Counted from the first letter of the stretch, positions 39,462 to 49,730 are shown. The stretch: DNA of 64,000 nucleotides from Bradyrhizobium sp. (GCF_030654605.1 NZ_JAURXB010000093.1:19796-83795), one strand, 5' to 3'. Program-made: numbers and translations. The notes: a model not told the origin generated them from the sequence alone.

Positions 39462-40025
39462 TTAAACGGTAAGGATTTCCTTTTCCTTCGCCGCAAGCAA
39501 TTGGTCTATTTCCGAAATCATGCCGTCGGTGGCCTTCTGCACATCATTGGCCAGCCGCTCCTGATCGTCCTCGGAAATCTCGTGATTCTTCTCGAGCTTC
39601 TTGACGGTATCGAGACCATCGCGGCGGACATGCCGCACCGCGACCTTGGCCGCCTCGGCATATTTGTGCGCGACTTTGACCAGTTCCTTGCGGCGTTCTT
39701 CGTTGAGTTCGGGAATGCGCAGGCGCAACACCTGGCCTTCGGTCGCGGGACTCAAGCCGAGGTTGGAATCGACGATCGCCTTTTCGACGGCCTTGACCAT
39801 CGACTTGTCCCAAACCTGGACCGAGAGCAGCCGCGGCTCGGGCACGCTGATGGTCGCGAGCTGGTTGAGCGGCATGTGGGTGCCGTAGGCATCGACCTGC
39901 ACCGGCTCCAGCATCGAGGCGGCGGCGCGGCCGGTGCGCAATCCACCGAGCTCATGCTTGAGTGCCGCCGTGGCGCCCTGCATGCGGCGCTTCAGATCGT
40001 TGATGTCGAAACCACCCGTGGGCAT
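39462..40025 (-). CDS. frr: Ribosome recycling factor
   Basis: With EF-G it splits post-termination ribosomes. The 187-residue protein matches the family length and begins with a helix [20 protein letters not shown]. The domain II strands ([24 protein letters not shown]) and the C-terminal helices, including [21 protein letters not shown], are clear. It lies 71 bases after pyrH. Confidence 0.98.
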   Translation of the reverse strand: MPTGGFDINDLKRRMQGATAALKHELGGLRTGRAAASMLEPVQVDAYGTHMPLNQLATISVPEPRLLSVQVWDKSMVKAVEKAIVDSNLGLSPATEGQVLRLRIPELNEERRKELVKVAHKYAEAAKVAVRHVRRDGLDTVKKLEKNHEISEDDQERLANDVQKATDGMISEIDQLLAAKEKEILTV

Positions 40026-40096
40026 AACGCTCTCCCTCCTGAAAACTGATCGCCGACGCCGTCCGGCCCGCGCGCATCAGATGCGTCGCCGGCCTG

Positions 40097-40813
40097 TCAG
40101 CCGCCGACGATGGTGCCGTGGCCGGTGCCGCGCAGGATCGCGCCTATCGAACCCGGTTCGGCGATCGAGAACACGATGATAGGCAGCGATGTCTCGCGGG
40201 CAAGCGCGAAAGCGGTCGCGTCCATCACCTTGTAGCCGCCTTCGATCGCCTGTGAATGCGTCAAACGGTCGAACCGCTTGGCAGACGGGTCCTTTTTGGG
40301 ATCGGCACTGTAGACACCATCGACATTGGTGGCCTTCAGCACCGCCTGGGCGCCGATCTCGGCCGCCCGCAGCACCGCCGTGGTATCGGTGGTGAAGAAC
40401 GGGTTGCCGGTTCCACCGCCGAGCAGCACGATGCGGCCCTCGGCGAGATATTTGTGCGTTGCACTACGGGTGAACAGCTCGCAGACCTGCGGCATGACGA
40501 AGGCCGACAGGGTCCGCGCCGGGGTCCCGCGCCGCTCGATCGCGGCTTCCAGCGCCAGGCAATTCATCACGGTGGCGAGCATGCCCATGGTGTCGCCGGT
40601 CGGACGGGATACGCCGCGGGAGGAAACCTCGACGCCGCGCACCATGTTTCCGCCACCGATGACCACGGCAACTTCGACGCCGAGCTGCTTGGCGGCGATC
40701 AGGTCACCGGCAATACGATCGATGGTCGGCTGATCCATGCCGAAGGAATGCGGGCCGGCAAAATATTCGCCCGAGAGCTTGATCACCACCCGACGATAGA
40801 CCGGCTCAGCCAT
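40097..40813 (-). CDS. pyrH: Uridylate kinase
   Basis: It phosphorylates UMP to UDP in pyrimidine nucleotide synthesis. The 238-residue protein of the amino-acid-kinase fold shows [13 protein letters not shown] at the N terminus, [13 protein letters not shown] near residues 48-60, the motif [21 protein letters not shown] and the nucleotide-binding [17 protein letters not shown]. It is part of the rpsB-tsf-pyrH-frr run. Confidence 0.98.
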   Translation of the reverse strand: MAEPVYRRVVIKLSGEYFAGPHSFGMDQPTIDRIAGDLIAAKQLGVEVAVVIGGGNMVRGVEVSSRGVSRPTGDTMGMLATVMNCLALEAAIERRGTPARTLSAFVMPQVCELFTRSATHKYLAEGRIVLLGGGTGNPFFTTDTTAVLRAAEIGAQAVLKATNVDGVYSADPKKDPSAKRFDRLTHSQAIEGGYKVMDATAFALARETSLPIIVFSIAEPGSIGAILRGTGHGTIVGG

Positions 40814-40902
40814 TGCTAGTCGCTTTCCTCTGAGCCAGCCGCTTCTCTCAAGCAGCCCTGCCGTTGCCGGCGCAACCGCGCCGGAAAGGACTCTTCCGGC
40901 GG

Positions 40903-41826
40903 TTACTTCTTGCCGCTGGCGGCGGCGACCTCGGCCGCGAAATCGGATTCCTGCTTTTCGATTCCCTCGCCGAGAGCATAGCGCACAAATCCGGCCACTT
41001 TCACCGGCGCGCCGATCTTGCCCTCGGCTTCCTTGACCGCCTGGGCGACCGATTTGGAATTGTCGTGGATGAAGGCCTGCTCGAGCAGACAGACCTCTTT
41101 GTAGAAGGTCTTCAGGCCCGATTCGACGATCTTTTCGATCACGTTTTCGGGCTTGCCCTGCTGGCGGTACTTGTCGGCCAGGATGTCCTTCTCACGCGTC
41201 ACGGCGGCGGGATCGAGCCCGGCCGAATCCAGCGCCTGCGGGTTGGTGGCGGCGACATGCATGGCGATCTGACGGGCCAGCAAGGCCAGTTCGTCGGTCT
41301 TGCCGGTGGATTCCAGCGCCACGATCACGCCCATCTTGCCGGCGCCTTCGACCACGGCGTTGTGCACGTAGCTTGCGACCACGCCGCTCGAGACTTCGAG
41401 CGAAGCCGCCCGGCGCAACGTCATGTTCTCGCCGATGGTGGCAATGGCGTCCTGGATCGCGCGCTCGACGGTGACGTCGCCGACGGGTGCTGCCTTGATC
41501 TTCTCGACGTCGGCGCCGACCTTGAGCGCGACCTGGGCGATCATCTTGACCAGACCCTGGAACTGCTCGTTGCGCGCGACGAAGTCGGTCTCGGAATTGA
41601 CCTCGACCACGACACCCTTGGTGCCCTGGGTCAGCGCGCCGATCAGGCCTTCCGCGGCAATGCGGCCGGACTTCTTGGCGGCCTTGGACAGGCCCTTCTT
41701 GCGCAGCCAGTCGATCGCGGCTTCCATGTTGCCGTCGTTCTCGGCAAGCGCCTGCTTGCAATCCATCATGCCGACGCCGGTGGTCTCGCGCAGATCCTTG
41801 ACCATCGCTGCTGTAATCGTTGCCAT
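40903..41826 (-). CDS. tsf: Translation elongation factor Ts
   Basis: The nucleotide exchange factor of EF-Tu. The 307-residue protein begins with the conserved UBA-like domain ([37 protein letters not shown]). It then has the core motif [15 protein letters not shown] near residues 75-89. It lies 132 bases downstream of rpsB, its usual partner. Confidence 0.98.
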   Translation of the reverse strand: MATITAAMVKDLRETTGVGMMDCKQALAENDGNMEAAIDWLRKKGLSKAAKKSGRIAAEGLIGALTQGTKGVVVEVNSETDFVARNEQFQGLVKMIAQVALKVGADVEKIKAAPVGDVTVERAIQDAIATIGENMTLRRAASLEVSSGVVASYVHNAVVEGAGKMGVIVALESTGKTDELALLARQIAMHVAATNPQALDSAGLDPAAVTREKDILADKYRQQGKPENVIEKIVESGLKTFYKEVCLLEQAFIHDNSKSVAQAVKEAEGKIGAPVKVAGFVRYALGEGIEKQESDFAAEVAAASGKK

Positions 41827-41958
41827 CGTTGAATGTCCTTCTTGCCTGTCAGGGCGACCGCGGCGCGGCTGTTGCCGCCTCGCCGCCTTCCACCACCAGG
41901 GAATGTCGTATCTGGAACCGAAGGGGTGGCCGGGAAATTCCGGCCACGCTTGTTCGCG

Positions 41959-42957
41959 TTATTCCGCTTCCGCGGTCATCGCCTTGGCCTGGGCGACCCA
42001 GCCATCGGCGCGGTTCGGAAGCCCGACTTCTTCGCCGATCTTGTGCGCGGAATCGTGGTCGAGTTCGGCGAGCTGCCAGTAATGGAAGATGCCGAGATCG
42101 TTGAACTTCTTCTCGATCGCGCCGGACACGCCGGTGAGCTTCTTGAGGTCGTCGGCGGCACCGCGCGGCCCGGCCAGGCCCTGGAAGCCGGCGGGCTGCG
42201 GAGCCACCGGGATTTCCTCGCGGATCGGCTGCGCGGAGGCGCCGATATCGATGCCCGAATCGCCCTGAGCACGTGAAATGCCGTCGATCACGGCGCGGGC
42301 GATCAGATCGCAGTACAGCGTGATGGCGCGGCCGGCGTCGTCATTGCCCGGCACTACATAAGTGATGCCCTTGGGGTCCGAATTGGTATCGACGATCGCG
42401 GCGACGGGAATGTTGAGCCGCTGGGCTTCCTGGATCGCGATGTCTTCCTTGTTGGTGTCGATCACGAAGATCAGGTCGGGCAGACCGCCCATGTCCTTGA
42501 TGCCGCCGAGCGAACGGTCGAGCTTGTCGCGCTCGCGCTGCAGCGTCAGACGCTCCTTCTTGGTGTAGGCGTTGGCATCGCCCGAATTGAGCACTTCCTC
42601 GAGATGCCGGAGCCGCTTGATCGAACCGGAAATCGTTTTCCAGTTGGTCAGCGTGCCGCCGAGCCAGCGCGAATTGACGAAATACTGCGCCGAACGCTTG
42701 GCGGCCTCGGCCACGCCATCCTGCGCCTGCCGCTTGGTGCCGACGAACAGGATGCGGCCGCCCTTGGCGACGGTATCGCTGACCGCCTGGAGCGCGCGAT
42801 GCAACAGCGGCACGGTCTGGGCGAGATCGATGATGTGGATGTTGTTGCGGGCACCGAAAATGTAATCCGCCATCTTCGGATTCCAGCGGTGCGATTGGTG
42901 GCCAAAGTGAACGCCAGCTTCAAGCAGCTGACGCATAGAAAAATCGGGTAGCGCCAT
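41959..42957 (-). CDS. rpsB: Ribosomal protein S2 with C-terminal extension
   Basis: S2 of the small ribosomal subunit. The 332-residue protein starts [29 protein letters not shown], a standard S2 N terminus. The S2 core ends near residue 245. The remaining 85 or so residues form an extra domain ([20 protein letters not shown], then [24 protein letters not shown]) resembling the helix-hairpin-helix appendages seen on some alphaproteobacterial ribosomal proteins. The ATG at 42957 was chosen by family start. It is the first gene of the 15-kb reverse-strand run. Confidence 0.97.
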   Translation of the reverse strand: MALPDFSMRQLLEAGVHFGHQSHRWNPKMADYIFGARNNIHIIDLAQTVPLLHRALQAVSDTVAKGGRILFVGTKRQAQDGVAEAAKRSAQYFVNSRWLGGTLTNWKTISGSIKRLRHLEEVLNSGDANAYTKKERLTLQRERDKLDRSLGGIKDMGGLPDLIFVIDTNKEDIAIQEAQRLNIPVAAIVDTNSDPKGITYVVPGNDDAGRAITLYCDLIARAVIDGISRAQGDSGIDIGASAQPIREEIPVAPQPAGFQGLAGPRGAADDLKKLTGVSGAIEKKFNDLGIFHYWQLAELDHDSAHKIGEEVGLPNRADGWVAQAKAMTAEAE

Positions 42958-43241
42958 CGTGATATTCTCCGGTTGGTTCCTCCGGAAGCGTGTGAGCAAA
43001 CGAGCCTTGCGGCCCGGCTGCCACCGGACGGCCTTTTAGAGCCATGCTTCCGTGTGAGATGGCGCGGTATATAGCCGGATTCCGGCGGGAAGCAAGGAAA
43101 TACGGCCGGTTTTGGAGGCTCGCGGGCGGGTTTACCGGGCGCCCGGCCGACAAATCCGGGCATTTCCAGGGTAATCACCGCTCTGCCCCCCCGGCCCGGC
43201 GCTCCATGGAGGTCGGACTTTCGGGCAACGAAGCTGGTCGA
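42958..43241. other. Leader and promoter region of rpsB
   Basis: This 284-base gap upstream of rpsB must contain its promoter. It holds the short palindrome GCCGGATTCCGGC at 43074-43086. I see no gene and no clear attenuator. Confidence 0.4.
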
Positions 43242-43913
43242 TCAGGCCGACGCCCCCCGCGACGATCCACCGGGCAAAGGACGTTTCCATTTCTTTTCCC
43301 GAGCAGACGCCTTGCCCTGGCGGCGTCGGCTTGCCGGGGGCTCGACCGAGATTTCCTTCAATGAGCCCTCGCTGACGACAACCACCAGCAACACGAGTTT
43401 CGCGCCGTTGTACTGCAATCCCGCGCTGACCGCTTTGCCGGAGCCGACTTGCTCGGCAATGGCGATGGTCTCGGAAAGGCTTACGCCGGCTGCGGAGAAA
43501 GCGGCCAGTATCGTCTGGTTCTCCTCCCGCAGCCTGGATACCGGCGTTGTTGGCCCGGTACTGGCGGCCACCCCGGTCGAAGCATCGATCGCCCCGTCCC
43601 ACAATTCCCCGTTCAGGAGGACTTTCACCCGGAAGGCCGGATGAGGGGTCGATCCGTCGAAACCGAGGTCGACGACCCTGGCGCCGGCGCCAAGCCTCTC
43701 GGCGATGGCAATCGCACGCCGGGCAGAAATCCGGGCATAGGCGAATACCTTGATTTCCTGCAGGAGCGCTTCGCTTTCGGACTCATTGGACTGTGGAACA
43801 GACAGCGGCGCAAGATCGGCGGACTCGCGGCCGAACGCCGGCACGGGCGCAAGCAGCGGGAGCAACGGCAGCATCGACAGGATGAGACGCTTCGCCAGTT
43901 TATCGATGCGCAT
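43242..43913 (-). CDS. Exported protein with two PepSY-like repeats
   Basis: A 223-residue protein with a signal peptide (LILSMLPLLPLLAPVPAFGRE). Two similar segments follow: ARRAIAIAERLGAGARVVDLGF with its strands at about residues 62-110, and LSETIAIAEQVGSGKAVSAGLQ with strands at about 145-185. The helix-then-strands pattern with AIAIAE..G.G is that of PepSY domains, which are thought to inhibit or modulate peptidases outside the cytoplasm. The C terminus is strongly basic. No peptidase gene is adjacent, so any partner is unknown. Confidence 0.7.
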   Translation of the reverse strand: MRIDKLAKRLILSMLPLLPLLAPVPAFGRESADLAPLSVPQSNESESEALLQEIKVFAYARISARRAIAIAERLGAGARVVDLGFDGSTPHPAFRVKVLLNGELWDGAIDASTGVAASTGPTTPVSRLREENQTILAAFSAAGVSLSETIAIAEQVGSGKAVSAGLQYNGAKLVLLVVVVSEGSLKEISVEPPASRRRQGKASAREKKWKRPLPGGSSRGASA

Positions 43914-43994
43914 GATCGTCCTCCTGACCGCCGGATGTCGTCATGGGGCACTCCTTTTCGGGAACGGCTAGGCGTGGTTGATTCCTCTGACAGG

Positions 43995-45218
43995 TCAGTG
44001 ACCGACCACCGCCTGCCGCGCAGCTGAAGTCCGATAGCCGGCTGTCGGCTTCAGACCGTCAAACGGTGGAGATTTCGACCAGGCGTGACCGCTTCGCGCC
44101 CGCTCGTAGCCGTACTGAAACAACCCGCGCATATAGGCGGTATCGAATCCCGAACTCGCCGCCGCGGGGATGCGCCCTTCGATGTAGGTCAGGTTGAAGC
44201 CGAATTTGTTACGGCGGGTGAAATCCCAGGTGCTGTAGAGGATCGAGCGCGTCTGCGTCTTGACCATGGTCGATGAGGATCGCGCCGCGATCTCGATCGT
44301 GCTGTTGGCAACGAGTTGAAACTCCGGCTCGACCTTGTTGTTGATCAGGATGTAGAGCTGCAGATCGTTGGCCTTGTCGTCGATCCTGGCCAGTTTGGCG
44401 TCGCGCAGCAGGAATGCCTCCGGCAGGGTCAGCACAGGCGCGGTTACGCCGCCGTCGACATGCATCTCCTGGAATTGCCTGCCGTTGGCTACGGCAGTGA
44501 CCAGCATCGGCGGAAACACCACCGGCACACTTGCCGATGCGGCGACGACGTCCCGGAACAGGTTCAAGGCTTCGGGCGTGCGCAGCGAGGCGATCTTTCC
44601 CATGTCCCAAATCGCGGTGCGCTGCGAATCCAGATTGGTCGTGACGATGAACAGCCGCCGCCCCTTGGCGTATTCGGTGGCGACAGCAGCAACGAAGCTG
44701 ACGTCGATATACTTGGCCACCAGTTCCCGCAGCCGTTTGTTGCCGAACAAGCCCGCCCCGAAGATCGCGTTGAATGCGCTCGGCGCGTCGAGCAGGCTCT
44801 CGGCGATGCCGCTGGTGTAGACATCCCGCAACGTCGCGTCATGGCCGGAACCGAGAAACGCGAACGGCGCGATCAGCGCGCCGGTGCTCACTCCCGATAC
44901 GATCGAAAACGAGGGGCGTGTGCCCGCCTCCGTCCAGCCGTTGAGAACCCCGGCGCCGTAGGCGCCGTCGGCGCCGCCGCCCGACAGCGCCAGGTAGGTA
45001 CGTGGCCCCCGCAGCGCGGCCTGATTCCGGTCTTGCCGGAAGGTGGAGGCTGGATCGTCGGCATAGCGCCGCAGCTCCGTCAGATCCAGAACGCGCGCGG
45101 CCGGCGCATCGGCGACGCCATATTGCGCCCGTGGCAGCGAGGCGCATCCGGCGACGACAAAGCTCAGCGCCGAAGCGATCAACAACGAGACGGACGGCCG
45201 GCGACGGATGCGATGCAT
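43995..45218 (-). CDS. Patatin-like phospholipase lipoprotein
   Basis: A 407-residue lipoprotein. The N terminus MHRIRRRPSVSLLIASALSF leads to a lipobox AGC. The patatin fold shows the oxyanion loop SGGGADGAYGAGVLNGW, the nucleophile elbow SGVSTGALIAPFAFLG and the catalytic Asp in HVDGGVTAPVL, so the Ser-Asp dyad is complete. The family hydrolyses acyl esters of phospholipids; here it would act from the inner or outer membrane. A GTG start 12 codons upstream is possible but would spoil the signal peptide. Confidence 0.88.
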   Translation of the reverse strand: MHRIRRRPSVSLLIASALSFVVAGCASLPRAQYGVADAPAARVLDLTELRRYADDPASTFRQDRNQAALRGPRTYLALSGGGADGAYGAGVLNGWTEAGTRPSFSIVSGVSTGALIAPFAFLGSGHDATLRDVYTSGIAESLLDAPSAFNAIFGAGLFGNKRLRELVAKYIDVSFVAAVATEYAKGRRLFIVTTNLDSQRTAIWDMGKIASLRTPEALNLFRDVVAASASVPVVFPPMLVTAVANGRQFQEMHVDGGVTAPVLTLPEAFLLRDAKLARIDDKANDLQLYILINNKVEPEFQLVANSTIEIAARSSSTMVKTQTRSILYSTWDFTRRNKFGFNLTYIEGRIPAAASSGFDTAYMRGLFQYGYERARSGHAWSKSPPFDGLKPTAGYRTSAARQAVVGH

Positions 45219-45244
45219 GGCAAGCTCAGGCTGGAAGTTGACGT

Positions 45245-45607
45245 TCACGAGCACGGCGTCGCGCCCCGAAGGCCGCGTTGCGGGGCGGCTTTGGGAGCGG
45301 CCTTGGGAGCGGCTTTGGGAGCGGCTTTGGGAGCGGCTTTGGAAGTGGCTTGGGGATCGACTTGGGGATCGACCTGGGCCGCTGCGCTGGCCGGTTGAGT
45401 GGCCAGTTCGAGATAGTCCCGGTGGATCGCCTGGATGGTCTTGCGGTCGTCGAACTTGACCCGCCAGCTGCTCGGAGACCCGCTCCCCACGATCACCCCT
45501 TCCCGATCGCCGTATTTGGGGTGCCGTTCACGGCCGAGTGGGCTCATCCGGACGCGGGCGCCGTGGTAAAGGCACGGCGGCGACGTTCCTGTTTCTTGAA
45601 ATTTCAT
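45245..45607 (-). CDS. Small basic protein with AAPK-repeat tail
   Basis: A 120-residue protein. Residues about 15-70 form a compact segment (GARVRMSPLGRERHPKYGDREG, then VKFDDRKTIQAIHRDYLE) that looks like a small SH3/KOW-type barrel. After that comes a low-complexity tail: two VDPQ repeats, then five AAPK repeats, like the tails of bacterial histone-H1-like proteins. The tail is encoded by a 12-base tandem repeat at about 45295-45378. Its stop lies 27 bases before the patatin start on the same strand. Binding to nucleic acid is a guess from the tail. Confidence 0.6.
   Translation of the reverse strand: MKFQETGTSPPCLYHGARVRMSPLGRERHPKYGDREGVIVGSGSPSSWRVKFDDRKTIQAIHRDYLELATQPASAAAQVDPQVDPQATSKAAPKAAPKAAPKAAPKAAPQRGLRGATPCS
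45295..45378. repeat. 12-base tandem repeat inside a gene
   Basis: About seven units of the type GCGGCTTTGGGA run in tandem, the last ones drifting to TCGACTTGGGGA. Because the unit is 12 bases, copy-number change would alter the encoded AAPK tail by four residues without shifting the frame. Confidence 0.8.
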
Positions 45608-48600
45608 GAGGCCGTCACCTCGTCAGGCGCCGCAATGCGAAACCATGCGACGTAGAGCGCGGGCAGGAACAGCAGCGTCAGCACAGTTCCGACGATGATG
45701 CCGCCCATCATCGCGTAGGCCATCGGGCCCCAGAACACTTCCCGCGCGATCGGTATCAACGCGAGGCTTGCCGCCGCGGCGGTCAGCAGGATCGGACGCA
45801 TGCGGTGCTCGGTCGCCTCGACGACGGCTTCCCATGGCGGCCTGCCTTCGTTCCGCAGTTGTTCGATCTGTACGATCAGGATGACCGAGTTGCGGATCAG
45901 GATGCCTATCAAGGCGAGCACGCCGAGGATCGCGACGAATCCCATCGGGGCGCCGCTCGGCAGCAGTGCTGCGACAACGCCGATCAGGGCCAGCGGCGCC
46001 ACCGTGAATACCAGGAACAGCCGATGGAAACTCTGCAACTGCACCATCAGGATGGTCGCCATCGCGAACAGCATGACCGGGAAGATGGCGATGATCGGCG
46101 CCTGCCCCTTGCCGTTCTCCTCGACGCTGCCGCCGACTGCGACGGAATAGCCGGCAGGCAGCTTCGAGGTGAACTGGGCGACCGGTGCCTTCAACTGATC
46201 GACCACCGTCGCCGGCTGGACGTCGCCCAGGACGCCCGCCTTCAACGTGATCGTCGGCAGGCGCGACCGGCGCCAGATCGTGGGCTGCTCGAGTTCGTAA
46301 CGGAAAGTGGCGACCGCAGCGAGCGGCACCGACTGGCCGCTGCTGCCGGACAGCTGAAGATTGCGCAGTGTCTCGATCGAGCCGCGTTCAGGGGCATTGG
46401 CACGGCCCAGTACCTTGACGAGATAGATGTCGTCGCGGACCTGGGTGATGGAGGCTCCATCGACGACGCCGTTGAGCGTCGACGCGATGTCCTCGGAGGT
46501 CACGCCGAGTTGCCGGGCCTTGTCCTGCAACACGTCGACCTTCACCACGCGCGCCGCTTCCATCCAGTCGAACACCACGTCGCCCAGATGCGCGTTGCCG
46601 GCGATGACCGCGGCGAACTGCTGCGAAAATTCCCTGACCTTTCCGATGTCCGGGCCGCTCAGCCTGTACTGGATCGGCCGACCGACCGGCGGGCCGATGT
46701 CCAACAGCTTGACGAAAGCGTCGGTGCCGGGAAAGGTCTTCTTCAGATAGGCCTGAAGTTCGCCCTTCACGCGGTCGCGGGCCTCCAGGCTCCTGGTGAC
46801 GATCACCATCTGCCCGAAGGATATATCCGCGGGCTGGACGTCGAACGACAGCACGAAGCGCGGCGCACCCTGCCCCACATAGGTCGACCAGTGGTCGATG
46901 GCGTCATTGCCCTGCAGCGCCTCCTTCTCGAAGCGCGCCATCTGCGCGTTGGTCTCGGCGATCGAACTGTTCTGCGGCAGGTTCCAGTCGACGATCAACT
47001 CCTTGCGGTCGGATGACGGGAAGAACTGCTGCTGAACGAAGCCGAGGCCGAAGATCGACAGCGCGAACGCCGCGAGCGTCACCGCGATGGTGGCCCATCG
47101 CCAGCGCATGCTGAGACCGAGCGCACGGGAAAACGCGCCTGCGAACCAGCCCTTCTTTTCATGATGGCCCTTCATCCTGTCCGGCAGGATGGTGACCCCG
47201 AGCAGCGGCGTGAACAGCACGGCGACGATCCACGACACCACCAGCGACACCGCGATCACGACGAACAGCGTGAAGGTAAATTCGCCTGCAGCGCTGCTGT
47301 TGAAGGCGATCGGGATGAATCCCGCGACCGTCACCAGCGTGCCGGTCAGCATCGGAAAGGCGGTCGAGGTGTAGACGTAGGTCGCCGCCTTGGTGAGGGT
47401 ATCGCCGATCTCGAGCCGGGCTACCATCATCTCGACGGCGATCATGGCGTCGTCCACCAGCAGCCCGAGCGCGATGATCAGCGCACCCAGCGAAATGCGC
47501 TGCAGCGAGATGCCGGAATAGGACATCACCAGGAAGGTGATCGCGAGTACCAGCGGAATCGAGATCGCGACCACGAGACCGGCGCGCATGCCGAGGCTGA
47601 GGAAGCTGATCGCCAGCACGATCACGATCGCCTCGAACAGCGCGCGGGTAAATCCGGAAACCGCCTCATCGACGATCTGCGGCTGGTCGGACACCAGGTG
47701 GACCTCGGCGCCGACCGGCAGGTCGGCGATGATGCGCGTCATCTCCTGCTTGAGGGCCTCGCCGAATTGCAGCAGATTGGCGCCCGGTTTCATCCCGATC
47801 GTGAGCCCGATCGCCGGCTCTCCCTTGAACCGGAACAGCGACGTCGGCGGATCGGTATAGCCCCGCCTGATAGTGGCGACATCGGTCAGCGGAAAGAACC
47901 GGTCATTGACGCGCAGGTTGATCGTCTTGAGGCTTTGCTCCGAGGTGAACTGCCCGTTGACCCGGACGCTGATGCGCTCCGGACCGGCATTGACCACGCC
48001 GGACGGCGCGATCGCGTTCTGGGCCTGCAGCGAAGTCAGGACCGACCGCTGGTCGAGGCCGAGTGCGGCGACCTTGCTGGTCGAAAACTCCAGATAGATG
48101 ACCTCGTCCTGCGCCCCGACGATATCGACGCGGCCGACATCGCGGACCTGCAGGACCTTGGCACGGACTTCTTCGACGCGGTCGCGCAGCTGTCGTTGCG
48201 TCAGCCCATCGCTGGTGAAGGCGTAGATGTTGCCGAAAACGTCGCCGAAGCGATCGTTGAAGGCGGGGCCGACGACGCCTTGCGGAAAATCGCTCTTGAT
48301 GTCGGCGATCATGTTGCGGACGCGGACCCAGGTTGGACTGACGTCGCTCGCCTTGGTCGTATCGCGCAGATTGACGAACACCGTCGTCTGTCCGGCGGTG
48401 GTGATGCTCCTGGTGTAGTCGAGTGATTCCAGCTCTTCGAGCTTCTTCTCGATCCGGTCGGTGACCTGGCGCGTGGTCTCCTCGGCCGAGGCGCCCGGCC
48501 ACTTCGCCTGGATCAGCATCGTCTTGATGGTGAAAGCCGGATCCTCCTCGCGTCCGAGATTGAGATAGGAGAACAGCCCGGCAGCCATGAACGCGACCAT

Positions 48601-48660
48601 GAAATACCAGACCAGCGATCGGTGGTTGAGAGCCCAGTCCGAGAGATTGAAAGATTTCAC
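45604..48660 (-). CDS. RND-family efflux pump inner-membrane transporter
   Basis: A 1018-residue proton-driven exporter. It has the RND outline: first membrane helix near residues 14-35, a large periplasmic domain, helices around 340-540, a second large periplasmic domain and final helices. The proton-relay pair is visible in LLVDDAMIAVEMMVARLE near residue 405. It begins ALNHRSLVWYFMVAFMAAGLFSYLNLGREEDPAFTIKTM, typical of the group that pairs with lipoprotein adaptors. It overlaps the adaptor gene by 4 bases. The substrate is unknown. Confidence 0.93.
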   Translation of the reverse strand: MKSFNLSDWALNHRSLVWYFMVAFMAAGLFSYLNLGREEDPAFTIKTMLIQAKWPGASAEETTRQVTDRIEKKLEELESLDYTRSITTAGQTTVFVNLRDTTKASDVSPTWVRVRNMIADIKSDFPQGVVGPAFNDRFGDVFGNIYAFTSDGLTQRQLRDRVEEVRAKVLQVRDVGRVDIVGAQDEVIYLEFSTSKVAALGLDQRSVLTSLQAQNAIAPSGVVNAGPERISVRVNGQFTSEQSLKTINLRVNDRFFPLTDVATIRRGYTDPPTSLFRFKGEPAIGLTIGMKPGANLLQFGEALKQEMTRIIADLPVGAEVHLVSDQPQIVDEAVSGFTRALFEAIVIVLAISFLSLGMRAGLVVAISIPLVLAITFLVMSYSGISLQRISLGALIIALGLLVDDAMIAVEMMVARLEIGDTLTKAATYVYTSTAFPMLTGTLVTVAGFIPIAFNSSAAGEFTFTLFVVIAVSLVVSWIVAVLFTPLLGVTILPDRMKGHHEKKGWFAGAFSRALGLSMRWRWATIAVTLAAFALSIFGLGFVQQQFFPSSDRKELIVDWNLPQNSSIAETNAQMARFEKEALQGNDAIDHWSTYVGQGAPRFVLSFDVQPADISFGQMVIVTRSLEARDRVKGELQAYLKKTFPGTDAFVKLLDIGPPVGRPIQYRLSGPDIGKVREFSQQFAAVIAGNAHLGDVVFDWMEAARVVKVDVLQDKARQLGVTSEDIASTLNGVVDGASITQVRDDIYLVKVLGRANAPERGSIETLRNLQLSGSSGQSVPLAAVATFRYELEQPTIWRRSRLPTITLKAGVLGDVQPATVVDQLKAPVAQFTSKLPAGYSVAVGGSVEENGKGQAPIIAIFPVMLFAMATILMVQLQSFHRLFLVFTVAPLALIGVVAALLPSGAPMGFVAILGVLALIGILIRNSVILIVQIEQLRNEGRPPWEAVVEATEHRMRPILLTAAAASLALIPIAREVFWGPMAYAMMGGIIVGTVLTLLFLPALYVAWFRIAAPDEVTAS

Positions 48661-49730
48661 CGCGCCGCTTCCTGTTCCAGTCGGACCTTCTGGCCCTCCT
48701 TCAGATGGTGGACCCCGGCCGTGACGATGCGCGCCCCGGCTTCTATGCCTTCGGTCACATCCACCGAGCCGTCGCCATTGGGCAGTATCTGCACGTCACG
48801 CGAGGTGACCGACTTGCTGGCGGGGTCGAGCAGCCAGACGCTCGACCTGCCATCGCGGGTGAGGATCGCCGTCGCAGGCAGCCGGAATCCGCGGGCAGCT
48901 CCGCCGGGGATCAGGGTCGTGATGGTGGTGCCGAGCCGGAAGCTTTCCGGCGGCGCCTCGAGGGTGATGCGGATGCGGCGGCTGCGCGTCGCCGCGTCGG
49001 ACTGCGGGGCGATCTCGCGCACCTTGCCTTCGGCGCGGATCCGCGGGTCGAGTTGCAGCGTCACCGCCAGCGGCATGCCGATCCGCAGCGCGCTCGCCAG
49101 GTCGTCGGCCACGTCGATGACGGCCTCGCGAATGTCCGGCCGCGCCACCGTGACGACGATCTGGCCGGGTGCCACGACCTGCCCGACTTCGGCGCCGACC
49201 GCGGTGACGACGCCGGCGTAGTCGGCGCTGACCTTGGTGTAGCTGAATTGCTCGCGCGCCTTGGTCAGGTTGGACTGGGCCTGAACGACGGCGGCCTGCG
49301 CCGCGGCGTTGCTCTGCTCTGCCGAATCCAGGGTCGCCTTGGTCGTCGCGCCGGTTTCGATCAGGATGCGCTGGCGCTCGGCGTTGCCTGACGCATTGGC
49401 CAGCTGCCCTTGTGCGGTGGATAGCTGCGCGAGCGCCGAGCGGACTGCCAGTTCCGCGGCGAACGGATCGACCGCGGCGAGCGCCTGCCCTTTGGCGACG
49501 GCCTCACCGACATTGACGGGCCGCGCGATCAGCCGGCCCAGCATGCGGAAGCCGAAGTCCGTCTTGTACCGGGGCTGTATCGTTCCGACGACAGCGACAT
49601 TCGTCGCCTCCATCGGCGCAACCACCATCGACAGAACGGGTCGTGCCGGTTGCGGCTCGGCGACCTTTTCGCCGCAGCCGGTCAGGACGGCGCCGGCCGC
49701 GACGATGCAAATGATACGCGAGGCCATCAT
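48657..49730 (-). CDS. RND efflux periplasmic adaptor lipoprotein, second copy
   Basis: A 357-residue membrane-fusion protein that links the RND pump to an outer-membrane channel. A lipobox is in AAGAVLTGC near residue 19. A barrel-lipoyl-hairpin-lipoyl order follows, with ARPVNVGEAVAKGQALAAVDP before the hairpin and VVAPGQIVVTVARPDIREAVIDV after it. It overlaps both neighbours by 4 bases (ATGA), so the three genes are tightly coupled. It is similar in layout, not identical, to the adaptor encoded just upstream. Confidence 0.9.
   Translation of the reverse strand: MMASRIICIVAAGAVLTGCGEKVAEPQPARPVLSMVVAPMEATNVAVVGTIQPRYKTDFGFRMLGRLIARPVNVGEAVAKGQALAAVDPFAAELAVRSALAQLSTAQGQLANASGNAERQRILIETGATTKATLDSAEQSNAAAQAAVVQAQSNLTKAREQFSYTKVSADYAGVVTAVGAEVGQVVAPGQIVVTVARPDIREAVIDVADDLASALRIGMPLAVTLQLDPRIRAEGKVREIAPQSDAATRSRRIRITLEAPPESFRLGTTITTLIPGGAARGFRLPATAILTRDGRSSVWLLDPASKSVTSRDVQILPNGDGSVDVTEGIEAGARIVTAGVHHLKEGQKVRLEQEAAR

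Noticed and set aside
45295..45378. Possible CRISPR-like array
   Set aside because: Units are contiguous 12-mers without spacers and in frame within a gene.
45278..45655. Gly/Ser/Phe-rich open frame opposite the AAPK-repeat gene
   Set aside because: Its apparent repeats are only the complement of the 12-base tandem repeat; the minus-strand frame has a better ordered N terminus.
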